The translations under genes and the position numbers were made by a program. From the NCBI GenBank assembly GCA_964507445.1, contig CAZDQF010000016.1:47739-111738 (forward strand): DNA of 64,000 nt. Direction: 5' to 3'. This DNA comes from GCA-2683135 sp964507445 (GTDB lineage Bacteria > Planctomycetota > GCA-002687715). Under the pieces are notes generated by a model that worked only from the letters and a program-made list of their open reading frames with translations, did not search any database and was not told where the DNA came from. Shown in pieces: positions 18,181 to 26,735 of this stretch (position 1 is the stretch's first letter; each line of letters starts with the position of its first letter).

Positions 18181-19239
18181 CTACTTGCCTTTGAGCAGCT
18201 TCACCATGGCGGCTCCCATGGCTTCGCCGACGTTCATGTAGGTCTCCGCGTTGCCGCCGTAGTGCCCGCCGGAGCTCCCACCCTTGGAGAGGGGGTGGGT
18301 GTAGACGGCGGCGACGTTGCCCTTGAACTTGGGGTATTTGCCTGACGACCCGTCGACAGCGAACATGGCCTCGAGGAGCTTGCCGCCGTTGTCCTCGGAG
18401 CCCTTCTTGGTCTGTCCGAGGCTGGCGCAGACGAACCTGGCTCTGGGGGCCTTGAACTCCTCGCGGAGCTGGTTGATGAGTTGGACCAGGTTCTGCTCGT
18501 AGCGGCTGGACAGGGCGGCGCTCCTGCTGTCGCGATCGCCCTGCCACCAGAAGAACCCGGCTACTTCGAACTTGCTGGCGCTCGGGTAGTGCTTCTCGAG
18601 CTCGGCGAGCACCTTCTTGGCGCGGGCCACGTCACCGTCGTACTGAGCGCCCGCGTACCACCCGATCTTCTTTGGCTCTTCGCCCTTCTTCCATCGCTCG
18701 GGCGTGCCCTTGTATCCGGGGTGGACCCAGGTCTCGCCCTTGCGGTCCGTGAACTCGAAGCCCTCGCTGCCAGGAGGCAGGAGGTCCCAGCCGAGGGCGC
18801 GGTTGCCGATGCAGCTCTTGAGGATGAGCACGGGAGCGTCCAGGGCTTCGCCCAGGTGGTGGCCGATGCCGATCTCGGGGCCGATCTTCCCGCCCTTGAT
18901 GGTCATCCACTCGTTGTTGAACTGGCGCATCCCGCTGGCGCCGCTGCCCATGACGCGGACGTTCCTGACGTCCTTGCGCTCGGTCCACTGACCGGAGTCA
19001 TCCATCAGGTAGGGGTAGAGGCCCTTCTCCTTGACGGCGTGCTCGAGGGACCCGTCGCCGCCCTTGATCTTGCCGAAGCCCAGCATGTTGGACTGGCCCA
19101 TGAGGATGAAGACCTGGACCGGCTTGCTCATGTCGGCGGGCTTGCCATCCGGGTCCGGTAGTTGGGCTGCAACCGGAGCAGCAGAGGCCAGCCACAGGGC
19201 GGCCATCATGACGAGGACGAAGTTCAGTCGATGGTTCAT
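18181..19239 (-). CDS. Secreted sialate O-acetylesterase-type (SASA) hydrolase
   Basis: 352 residues from the ATG at 19239, which opens a signal peptide (MNHRLNFVLVMMAALWLASA); an in-frame start further upstream would overlap the neighbouring gene and bury the signal. The SGNH/GDSL block VFILMGQSNMLGFG places the nucleophile at Ser50, GFFWWQGDRDS is the later conserved block, and HYGGNAETYMNVGEAM near the C-terminus supplies the expected catalytic-His region. Single-domain compared with the giant esterases in this window. Expected to hydrolyse acetyl esters on sugars outside the cytoplasm. It lies 128 bp downstream of the beta-lactamase-fold gene and may share its transcript. Confidence 0.88.
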   Translation of the reverse strand: MNHRLNFVLVMMAALWLASAAPVAAQLPDPDGKPADMSKPVQVFILMGQSNMLGFGKIKGGDGSLEHAVKEKGLYPYLMDDSGQWTERKDVRNVRVMGSGASGMRQFNNEWMTIKGGKIGPEIGIGHHLGEALDAPVLILKSCIGNRALGWDLLPPGSEGFEFTDRKGETWVHPGYKGTPERWKKGEEPKKIGWYAGAQYDGDVARAKKVLAELEKHYPSASKFEVAGFFWWQGDRDSRSAALSSRYEQNLVQLINQLREEFKAPRARFVCASLGQTKKGSEDNGGKLLEAMFAVDGSSGKYPKFKGNVAAVYTHPLSKGGSSGGHYGGNAETYMNVGEAMGAAMVKLLKGK

Positions 19240-19367
19240 GTCGTCGGTGTTCTCTGTCGGTGTTCTCTGACGATGGGAGGCGAGCCCTCCACCTGGACGG
19301 CCTCTACTGTATGCGAAAGGCCTCCTGTTGGAGGTCACTGGCAGGTCCGGCTGAGGGCGCCGCTCTG

Positions 19368-21059
19368 TCAAGGGGTGCGATGGAACACGTGCCCGGACAG
19401 GTGCGCCCTGAGGGCCTGTCCGGACACGACGGTGTCGAATCGCAGCACCTCCGGCGTCGGCATGTCGCCGACGAAGAAGCCGCCGCCGGGCCGGGGCGTG
19501 AGGGACTGCTCGCCGACGCTGGTCTCGCCGCCCTCCGCGGTGACGAGCAGCAGCTTGCCTCGGCGAGCGACCACCGTGAAGTTGGAGGCCCAGGGGCTGT
19601 AGGAGCGGTAGCGCCCCAGCAGCGGTGACCAGGTCTCCGGCACCGCGAACTTGGTGCGCCCCTTGTAGCGGTCGTTGACGAACCAGCGATCGCCGTGGGT
19701 GATGTAGGTGAATCCCTTGTCATCCCGGCCGGCAAAGCGCAGCAGGAACCGGTCGAAGTCCGGGTGAGGAGTCTGGAACGTGGGCCCTCCGGTGGGCTCC
19801 AGGGGGATGCGCTCTTCGCCCCGAACCAGGATCGGAGTTCCGGCCTCGATGACGATGGTGAATCCGTCGTCAGGCTCAGCGCCGATGGCGTCCCCTTGGC
19901 CCGGTGGGCGGTAGTGTCCCGCGAACCGCTCGGGTTCCTTGGACGCCACGGGGCGACGGGGTTCGAGTGGACGTGGGAGGTCCCGTTCGGCTCGGGCAGC
20001 GGAGAACGCCTTGAGGGAGAAGCGGGCCAGAGCTGAGGGGTCGCCGGGGCCGTTGGCGAAGGCGACCGCCGCGAGGCCGGCCTCCAGGTCGACCACGAGC
20101 TGTGACGTGATCCCGACCATCCCCCCGCTGTGGCTGATCACCGTGCGCCCGTCGACCTCCTTCACGCCGAGGCCGTAGCCATAGCCGTGCTTTCCTCCGT
20201 GTGTCAGCGTGCGGAACGACTCTTCCGTGAGGACCCGGCCCCGGGCGCCCTCGCCGCGGCCCAGGATCATCCTGGCGTAGGCCGCCAGGTCCTCGGCGGT
20301 CGCCACCACACACCCATCACCGATCCCGTACTCCAGGAACTGGGACTCCACCAGGGGATGGGAGCGATGGGACGGGCGATCGTCGTAGAGCCGCTGGTAT
20401 CCGATGGCCTGCCGCATGCGGGAGGCCGCGTCGATGACCGGCTCGGTAGCGTCCATGCCGCAGGGGCGCAGGATGCCCGCTCGTACGACCTCCGCGTACG
20501 GCTTCTCCGCCACCTTCTCCAGGATCAGGTGGAGCACCTGATAGCCGACGTTCGAGTAGTGGAAGCGGGCCCCGGGGGCCCACGCGGTCTGTTGCTCGCG
20601 CAAGGCCCATCCCTGGTAGGGCCCGTGGGTCATGTCGTCGCGATTGGCGGGGATGCCCGCCGTGTGGGTGAGCAGGTGGTGGGACGTGATGGGGGGATGC
20701 CGGCTCTGAACGGCGAACCATGGCAGGTAGTTGATCACCGGGCGCGCCGGTTGGAAACGACCTCGCTCCTGTTGTTGAAGCAGGGCGATGGCGGTGAAGG
20801 ACTTGGAGATGGACCCGATCTGGTAGAGCGTGTCGGCGGTCACGGGCCGCTGGGCCTTCAGATCCGCGAACCCTCGGTACGCGGAGTAGAGGGTGCCCTC
20901 TCCGTCGGTCACCACCACCGCCATCCCGGGTGTCTCGTGGTGCGCCATCAGACGCTTCATGGACGCGGCTGTGACCTCGGCCGCTTGGCGTGCGCGCGCT
21001 TCGTCTTGCGCGACCGTCGCCGTGAGCAGCGTGGCGATGATGGAAATCAACCTGACCAT
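19368..21059 (-). CDS. Serine hydrolase, beta-lactamase (class C / PBP-like) family, exported
   Basis: 563 residues; N-terminal signal (MVRLISIIATLLTATVAQ). The class C signature is complete: SISK at 83-86 with nucleophile Ser83, YSN at 168-170, and HSGG near 315. The catalytic domain ends about residue 370. The remaining ~190 residues form two small beta domains (RFAGHYRPPG; LLGRYRSYSPWASNFTVV) like the lipocalin-type tails of D-aminopeptidase/esterase relatives. Such proteins hydrolyse esters, amides or D-peptides, and true beta-lactamase activity should not be assumed. Transcribed divergently from the secreted repeat-protein gene at 21251, with a 190-bp shared upstream region. Confidence 0.88.
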   Translation of the reverse strand: MVRLISIIATLLTATVAQDEARARQAAEVTAASMKRLMAHHETPGMAVVVTDGEGTLYSAYRGFADLKAQRPVTADTLYQIGSISKSFTAIALLQQQERGRFQPARPVINYLPWFAVQSRHPPITSHHLLTHTAGIPANRDDMTHGPYQGWALREQQTAWAPGARFHYSNVGYQVLHLILEKVAEKPYAEVVRAGILRPCGMDATEPVIDAASRMRQAIGYQRLYDDRPSHRSHPLVESQFLEYGIGDGCVVATAEDLAAYARMILGRGEGARGRVLTEESFRTLTHGGKHGYGYGLGVKEVDGRTVISHSGGMVGITSQLVVDLEAGLAAVAFANGPGDPSALARFSLKAFSAARAERDLPRPLEPRRPVASKEPERFAGHYRPPGQGDAIGAEPDDGFTIVIEAGTPILVRGEERIPLEPTGGPTFQTPHPDFDRFLLRFAGRDDKGFTYITHGDRWFVNDRYKGRTKFAVPETWSPLLGRYRSYSPWASNFTVVARRGKLLLVTAEGGETSVGEQSLTPRPGGGFFVGDMPTPEVLRFDTVVSGQALRAHLSGHVFHRTP

Positions 21060-21250
21060 GCCTGATGGCCCGGCATCCTACTCTCCCTTCATCAGCCTGT
21101 GACGATGGGCTGTAGGTTCATTGGCACCAGTAATTTGTGAAAGATCTGAGTTTTTGTGGTCACAGATCACCGACGAATGCCACGAACTGGCGACAGCGGC
21201 GTCGAGGTTCGGCACCCGCGGAGATGAGGTCGGAGCACAAGGAGAGACCC
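21060..21250. promoter_or_regulatory. Divergent promoter region
   Basis: 191 bp between divergent start codons (21059 minus, 21251 plus), including an A/T-rich stretch around 21119-21165. AAGGAG at 21239-21244 is a good ribosome binding site six bases before the plus-strand ATG and fixes that start. No -35/-10 pair could be chosen with confidence. Confidence 0.5.
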
Positions 21251-23245
21251 ATGAAGTTGAAGACCACTATGAAGAGCTGGCTTGGGGCGGTGGCGCGAGT
21301 CGTGGTGTGCGGGCTTCTGATCGTCCAATCAATGGACGCTCAGACGCCCTTGCCGAACGAGTTCAACACCACGGCCCTTGCCCCGGAGAGGAAGGCCGTG
21401 GCCGTGCTCAGGGTGCGTTGGGCAGGTGAGCAGTCGCACCAAGTGGCGATCGGAACGATCATCCAGCGTGTGTCCACGGATTCCGATTCTGCGAACGCCT
21501 ACTATCAGGAGATGACGGCGGGCCAGGAGTTCATTGGTAGCGCTTCTCACAACGTACCTCAGCTCGACGTCTATGGCTCAGCCTCGACGCTCGGCGTCTA
21601 CCCGTTGCCTGGCTTGACCGGGGCGGCAGGAGACGACGTCGCATCGGCCGTTGAGGGAGTGTTCGGCTATTACGAGACGTTCGGGTTCAATCCTTCCCAA
21701 TACCACTGCATCTTCTTGCTGTTCGGCCATTCTAGCACCCGGCCGACCCTGCGGATGTTGGAGCGGCCCGACGGCAGCTGGCGCAACGTGTTCGAGTTGA
21801 ACGGCATTGACAAGGTTGCGGTGTGCGCTGCCTTGCAGAAGGTCCGGCATCCCGCGGAGCCGCAGAGTTGGCTCGACAGCGGCCTGCGGGGTGCCAACGG
21901 TCTGAGCTGCAACGACGGTGTCGGAGGACAGCCTGTGTCTGTGAGTGACGACTTCACCATCCGATATGGCGAAGACCCGTTCGACATGGAGGGCGCGGCA
22001 GGGGGTTTTCGGCATCCCAACGCGGTGACCAAGATGCGAAAGAGGTGGTGTTTGAGCACCAACTTCAGGGTGTTCGAGTTGAGAGAGGACGCCAGTTGGA
22101 CGATCGATCTTCTCCCGTTGGATCACGCAACCACCGGGTTGCAGATCGCGCGCATCGAGCTGCCCTCTGGACGCTTGCCCATCTGGGGCACTCCCAATGA
22201 CACGCCTCGGCTCCACTATTACCTCGAGTTCCGGCAGCCTACGGCTCTCCAGACGCTGCCATCCTCGTCGCCGGTTTATCACGGGGTGAGCATCCGACTG
22301 GGCGGTTCCCATCGACATGAAGACACGCGTCTCATGAGCTTGTTGGTGGACACCCATCCGCAGACGTCGAGCCTGGAAGACGCACCGCTCATGCAGGGAG
22401 AGGTGTTTGAAGATGTGCTCTCCGGGATCACGATCGAGACGTTGAATGTCACGCCACAGATGGCCACTGTCCGGATCACCCGTTCTTCGTTCACCACGTC
22501 CATTGCCGGGCCCAGGGTTCTCTGGGAGCGCGGCGGCCCGTTCGTCTCGGGTTCGACTCCTGCGTACGACGCGGTCCTGGACTCAGCCGTCGGTGGCGGC
22601 GCTCGAGCCATCGGGCCATACGCGGGCTTGAGGCCGGTGTGCTACTCCCGCAAGAACGGGGCCGCGCGCCTGGTCTGGTGTCGCGAGTCCGACGGCCTCG
22701 CCAAGGTCTGGAGCCTGGATGAGAACGACAACGTGTTCCATATCGAGACGTGGGGGCCGGCGCCTGGGTGGACGGTCAAGGGGTTCGACCTCATGGCGGA
22801 CGGCACCTCCGCCATGCTCTGGACCCACACGAACCGGTCGGCTCTGATCTGGACCATGGACCGTAGCGGAGAAATCGTGGACGAACGTTATCGGGCTCCG
22901 GTGGGGAACGTCGTCGCGGAGAGCCTGGAGAGGTTGCCGGGCGGGCTCGACAGGCTCCTGTGCCGTGATCTGGTGACGAACGCTGCGCTCCTGGTGGACT
23001 TGAGACTTGATGGCTCGGTGGCAGACATGAGTCCTTTGAGCCCCACAGGGGCGTTCGTCGTCAATGACTACGAGCTCGTGACGGGCGGGGTAGGCGCGGT
23101 CCTGATGAACCGTCCGGACGGACTCGCGAGGGTGTGGCTGTTTGACGTGATGAACCAGTTCGCTGGTCAGCAGGATCTGACTCCGCCGACGTCCCTCATG
23201 AACCCGTTCGCTGCATGGAGTGCCAGGTCCATCAGCGGAGAGTGA
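21251..23245 (+). CDS. Secreted protein of unknown function with C-terminal W-rich repeats
   Basis: 664 residues from the ATG at 21251, chosen because AAGGAG precedes it and a signal peptide follows (SWLGAVARVVVCGLLIVQSM). I do not recognise a family for the first ~440 residues, which look beta-rich (YLEFRQPTALQTLP; MATVRITRSSFTTSIAG). Residues ~450-664 contain about four ~45-residue repeats with a common pattern: a Leu/Trp strand, a small residue-rich turn, then W-x-[LM]-D (RLVWCRESDGLAKVWSLDEN; AMLWTHTNRSALIWTMDRSG; AVLMNRPDGLARVWLFDVMN). This suggests a small propeller or solenoid. No catalytic motif seen. Codon use resembles neighbours. Convergent with katG; a strong hairpin separates them. 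Confidence 0.72.
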   Translation: MKLKTTMKSWLGAVARVVVCGLLIVQSMDAQTPLPNEFNTTALAPERKAVAVLRVRWAGEQSHQVAIGTIIQRVSTDSDSANAYYQEMTAGQEFIGSASHNVPQLDVYGSASTLGVYPLPGLTGAAGDDVASAVEGVFGYYETFGFNPSQYHCIFLLFGHSSTRPTLRMLERPDGSWRNVFELNGIDKVAVCAALQKVRHPAEPQSWLDSGLRGANGLSCNDGVGGQPVSVSDDFTIRYGEDPFDMEGAAGGFRHPNAVTKMRKRWCLSTNFRVFELREDASWTIDLLPLDHATTGLQIARIELPSGRLPIWGTPNDTPRLHYYLEFRQPTALQTLPSSSPVYHGVSIRLGGSHRHEDTRLMSLLVDTHPQTSSLEDAPLMQGEVFEDVLSGITIETLNVTPQMATVRITRSSFTTSIAGPRVLWERGGPFVSGSTPAYDAVLDSAVGGGARAIGPYAGLRPVCYSRKNGAARLVWCRESDGLAKVWSLDENDNVFHIETWGPAPGWTVKGFDLMADGTSAMLWTHTNRSALIWTMDRSGEIVDERYRAPVGNVVAESLERLPGGLDRLLCRDLVTNAALLVDLRLDGSVADMSPLSPTGAFVVNDYELVTGGVGAVLMNRPDGLARVWLFDVMNQFAGQQDLTPPTSLMNPFAAWSARSISGE

Positions 23246-23267
23246 CCAGGACCTGGCGCTGAATGAA

Positions 23268-23302
23268 GTAGAGGGCGGGCGCCTGCGGCGCTCGCCCTCT
23301 AC
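23268..23302. terminator. Strong bidirectional terminator hairpin
   Basis: A 16-bp stem (23268-23283 with 23287-23302, one G-T pair, loop TGC) sits between the stops of the secreted repeat-protein gene and katG. TTGT follows on the plus strand and TTCATT on the minus strand, so it can serve both convergent genes. Confidence 0.75.
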
Positions 23303-23331
23303 TTGTCGACCCTGAGCAGTGGTCGTCGCCC

Positions 23332-24639
23332 TCAGAGATCGAAGCGGTCGAGATCCATGACCTTGCACCAGGCCGCCACGAAGTCGTGCACGAACTTGTG
23401 CTCGGCGTCAGAGGACGCGTAGACCTCGACGATGGCCCGGAGCTGCGAGTTGGATCCGAAGACGAGGTCCGCTGCGGTGGCGGTCCACTTGACCTTGCCG
23501 TCGGTCCGGCTGCGACCCTCGAAGACGTGTTCGTCAGCCGAGGACCTGCGCCACTCCGTGCCCATGTCCATCAGGTTGACGAAGTAGTCGTTGCTGAGGA
23601 CGCCCGGCCGCGCGGTGAGCATGCCCGGGCCGGCCTTGTCGAAGTTGGGGTTCAGGGCCCGTAGCCCACCGACCAGGACCGTCATCTCCGGCGCCGTCAG
23701 GGTCAGGAACTGAGCCTTGTCCACCAGCAGCGCCTCCGCCGGCCGGCTGACGCCGCTGCGCATGTAGTTGCGGAAGCCGTCCGCCATGGGCTCCAGCACG
23801 CCGAAGGAGGCGGCGTCGGTCATGGCCTGGGTGGCGTCCGTGCGCCCGGGGGAGAAGGGGACCTGGACGTCGTGCCCTGCCTTCTTCGCCGCCGCTTCCA
23901 CGGCGGCGCAGCCGCCGAGCACGATCATGTCCGCGAGGGAGATCTTCTTGCCGCCTGTCTGCGACGCGTTGTGCTCCTGCTGGATCTGCTCGAGCTTGCT
24001 GATGACCTTGGCGAGCTCGGCCGGGTGGTTGGCTTCCCAGTCCTTCTGCGGCGTCAGTCGGACGCGGGCGCCGTTGGCGCCGCCCCGCTTGTCCGTGCCG
24101 CGGAAGGTGGACGCGGACGCCCAGGCGGCGGAGGCCAACTGCGAGGTGGTGAGGCCGGAGGACAGCACCTTCCGCTTGAGCTCCGCCACGTCGGACGCAC
24201 CGACCAGGGGGTGGTCAACGGAAGGGACCGGGTCCTGCCACAGCTGCGGTTCGGGGACCCCGGGGCCGAGGCAGCGGGAGTACGGGCCCATGTCACGGTG
24301 GGTCAGCTTGTACCAGGCCTTGGCGAAGGCGGCCTCGAACTCTGCCGGCTTCTCGTGAAAGCGCTTGGAAATCGGCCCATAGGCGGGGTCCATTCGGAGG
24401 GCCAGGTCCGTGGTGAACATGATGGGCGCATGGGACTTGGAGCTGTCGTAGGCGTCGGGGACCGTGCCGGCTCCGGCGCCGTCCTTCGGCTTCCACTGCC
24501 AGCCACCGCCGGGGCTCTTGGTCAACTCCCACTCGTAACCGAAGAGGTTGCTGAAGTAGTCGTGGGACCACTTGGCCGGGGTGGAGGTCCAGGCTCCTTC
24601 CAGGCCACTGGTGATGGTGTCGGCGCCGTTGCCCTTGCC
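23332..24639 (-). pseudogene. katG: Catalase-peroxidase, 3' part after an in-frame stop
   Basis: Same reading frame as the upstream part and directly continuous with it after the TAA at 24640-24642. It encodes the rest of the heme domain (ADTITSGLEGAWTSTPAKW, with the proximal Trp; MFTTDLALRMDPAYGPISKR, with the Asp that hydrogen-bonds the proximal His) and the whole C-terminal degenerate peroxidase domain, ending CKVMDLDRFDL. The only plausible restart in frame is a TTG at 24525, which has no family precedent and would omit the proximal Trp region. Nothing else in the sequence is frameshifted or missing, so the gene was full length until very recently, or the stop is a base error. Confidence 0.85.
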
Positions 24640-25695
24640 TTAGGAGTTGGTCCAGCCGAAGCCCTGCTCCTGCAGGCTGGCGCGCTCCGGTTCCGCGCCC
24701 ACGTGCTTGCCCGGGTCGGCGGCGCCATGGGCCTTGCCGAAGGTGTGCCCGCCGGCGATGAGGGCGACGGTCTCCTCGTCGTTCATGGCCATGCGACCGA
24801 AGGTCTCGCGGATGTCACGGGCTGCGGCCAGAGGGTCCGGCTTGCCGTTGGGGCCCTGCGGATTGACGTAGATCAGGCCCATCTGGACCGCCGCGAGGGG
24901 CTTCTCCAGTTGACGGTCGCCGGTGTAGCGTTTGTCCGCCAGCCACTCGTTCTCCGGCCCCCAGTAGATGTCCGATTCCGGCTCCCAGACGTCCGCCCGT
25001 CCGCCTGCGAACCCGAAGGTCTTGAACCCCATGGACTCCAGGGCGCAGTTGCCGGTGAGGACCATCAGGTCCGCCCAGGAGATCTTGCGACCGTGCTTCT
25101 TCTTGATGGGCCAGAGCAGGCGGCGAGCCTTGTCCAGGTTGGCGTTATCGGGCCAACTGTTGAGCGGGGCGAACCGCATGGTCCCGGAGGCCGCCCCGCC
25201 GCGGCCGTCGCCGGTGCGGTAGGTGCCGGCGCTGTGCCAGGCCATGCGGATGAAGAACGGGCCATAGTGTCCGTAGTCCGCGGGCCACCAGTCCTGGGAC
25301 TGGGTCATCACCGCCATGAGGTCCTTCTTGAGGGCTTCCAGGTCCAGCTTCTTGAACTCGGCGGCGTAGTCGAACTCCGACCCCATGGGGTTGCTCATGG
25401 GGGGGTTCTGGTGCAGGACCTTGAGGTCCAGTTGGTTCGGCCACCAGTCGTCATTGGACTGCACGCCGGCCTTCACCTGCTTGTGGGCGCCGGTGATGGG
25501 ACAGACCCCTCCGGATGCGTCGTGGGTTTCCTGGGCTGAGATGGTGCCGCCGCCGACACAGAGGAGGCAGACCAGGGCCGTGACCAACGACCCGATTCGT
25601 CTCTCGTTACGTGGAGATGTCGGGGTGCGTCGGCGGGGGCTCTGATGGATCGGAGACGTCGTCAATTCGATGGAATGGCCGGTCATGTGACTCAT
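24640..25695 (-). pseudogene. katG: Catalase-peroxidase, 5' part ending at an in-frame TAA (exported form)
   Basis: 351 residues from ATG 25695 (in-frame alternative at 25686). An exported form: the N-terminus has a basic region then a hydrophobic stretch ending in a likely cleavage site (GSLVTALVCLLCVGGGTISA). The distal heme pocket is intact (RMAWHSAGTYR with Arg, Trp, His). The Tyr and Met of the Trp-Tyr-Met adduct are present (MGLIYVNPQGPNG; GRMAMNDEETVALIAGGHTF), as is the proximal His (GGHTFGKAHG). The frame then reads FGWTNS-stop-GKGNGADTI; other KatG proteins usually have Tyr at this site, so TAA probably replaces TAT or TAC. The stop separates the proximal His from the proximal Trp, so the product alone should not be active. 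It normally removes H2O2. Confidence 0.88.
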
Positions 25696-25893
25696 CCTGG
25701 CGTTTGCGTTGAACGGGGACTCAGACGTCGAAGAACGGGTTCGAGCAGCGGGGTGTGCTGGTCGCGTACGCCCTGGCGCTGCGGGTCGAAATGTTAACAC
25801 CGGACCCGGACCGATTCTCCGGGCCCGGGCTCGTAGCGAGCGGGCGTGCCGGGCGCTCCGTCGCCGTTACGGATGTGGCGCGTCGAGACGAAA

Positions 25894-25926
25894 ACAGGCC
25901 GTCGAGAGGGTGTCTCGACGGCCTGT
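25894..25926 (-). terminator. Rho-independent terminator of the repeat-protein gene
   Basis: Perfect 14-bp stem (25894-25907 with 25913-25926, loop GGGTG). Read on the minus strand it is followed by TTTTCG, and it begins 22 bp past the stop of the three-repeat protein gene. Confidence 0.85.
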
Positions 25927-25948
25927 CTGGAGCCACGGCGCTGGCGGG

Positions 25949-26497
25949 TCAGTTCAGCAGCTTCTTGCGGAGCTCCGTGAGCTTGCGCTCGGCCTCCGCG
26001 GCGGTGATCTTGCCCGCGTCCACGGCCGCCCTGATGTCACGTTCCATGGCCCGGTACTTCTTGGCCCCGGAGCCTTCGCCGTTGGGTTTGACCTTGGCCT
26101 TCGCCTTGACCTTGGCCTTGCCAAAAATCATGGCGCGCGTCGCGGCGAGCTTCTTCTTACCCTCTGCTGCGGTGAGGCGTCCGTCCTTGACGGCGGCTTT
26201 GATCTCACGCTCGGCGGCCCGATACTTCCTGGTCCGGGCGTCCGTGGCCTTGTCCTTGCCAAAGATCATGGCCCGCGTCGCGGCGAGCTTCTTCTTGCCC
26301 TCTGCCGCGGTGAGGCGTCCGTCGTTGACGGCGGCCTTGATCTCACGCTCGATCGTCTGGTATTTCGCCACCCGGGGGTCTTCGCCGCCCGGCTTCTGTG
26401 CGTGCACCAGGTTGAAGGGCGTCAAGATGGCCAGGAGGGCCATGGCAAGGAGGGAGTTCCGGACCGGGGTCCGGAGTCGAGTCGAGCAAACGATCAT
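25949..26497 (-). CDS. Secreted protein with three ~45-residue Lys/Ala-rich repeats
   Basis: 182 residues from the ATG at 26497, chosen because GAGG precedes it by seven bases and it opens a signal peptide (SLLAMALLAILTPFNLVHA). The mature protein is three copies of one unit: Y-[RQ]-x-x-E-R-[ED]-I-[KR]-A-A-V-x-[DA]-G-[RK]-[LI]-T-A-A-E, then a basic helix (KKKLAATRAMIFGK). Copies 1 and 2 are nearly identical also in DNA (26121-26230 and 26258-26370), so the duplication is recent; copy 3 is diverged. A Lys-Ala linker (KAKVKAKAKVK) joins copies 2 and 3. Each unit looks like a helical hairpin. Function is unknown. It could be a charged periplasmic or surface binding protein. Confidence 0.78.
   Translation of the reverse strand: MIVCSTRLRTPVRNSLLAMALLAILTPFNLVHAQKPGGEDPRVAKYQTIEREIKAAVNDGRLTAAEGKKKLAATRAMIFGKDKATDARTRKYRAAEREIKAAVKDGRLTAAEGKKKLAATRAMIFGKAKVKAKAKVKPNGEGSGAKKYRAMERDIRAAVDAGKITAAEAERKLTELRKKLLN
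26121..26370. repeat. Two near-identical in-gene tandem copies
   Basis: Direct repeat inside the three-repeat secreted protein gene: about 110 bp at 26121-26230 recurs at 26258-26370 with few substitutions, many of them synonymous (for example cttcttac/cttcttgc). The third protein repeat (25955-26070) is recognisable only at the amino-acid level. Confidence 0.8.
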
Positions 26498-26735
26498 GTG
26501 GAGCCTCGCGTGTGAAGCCTCTGAAGAACAGGGGTGGCCACCGGACGGGGAGACGGCCAGAAACCGCACCCCATTGTCCGCAACAGTCGGGGTGACGTCC
26601 AGGCCGTCTTGTGCCTGTCTCAGCTGTCGTGGGCGTGAGGTTCGGGCAGGCGGGTGGCGTGCAGACCCGGCCTCGGGATCGTGGCAGCCTACGGCAGGGT
26701 ATGCTGGTGACAGGGTCTCGAGGGGAGGCCTTTCG
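26498..26735. promoter_or_regulatory. Divergent intergenic region
   Basis: 238 bp between the minus-strand start at 26497 and the plus-strand start at 26736. The plus gene has GGAGG at 26724-26728, seven bases before a GTG, which decides that start. No clear promoter hexamers. Confidence 0.45.

Noticed and set aside
23872..25539. Plus-strand 555-residue frame
   Set aside because: Antisense to katG; no independent features.
25755..26735. N-terminal extension of the lectin-like protein in the same frame
   Set aside because: Runs through the terminator and antisense to the three-repeat gene; GTG 26736 has a good ribosome binding site and signal peptide.
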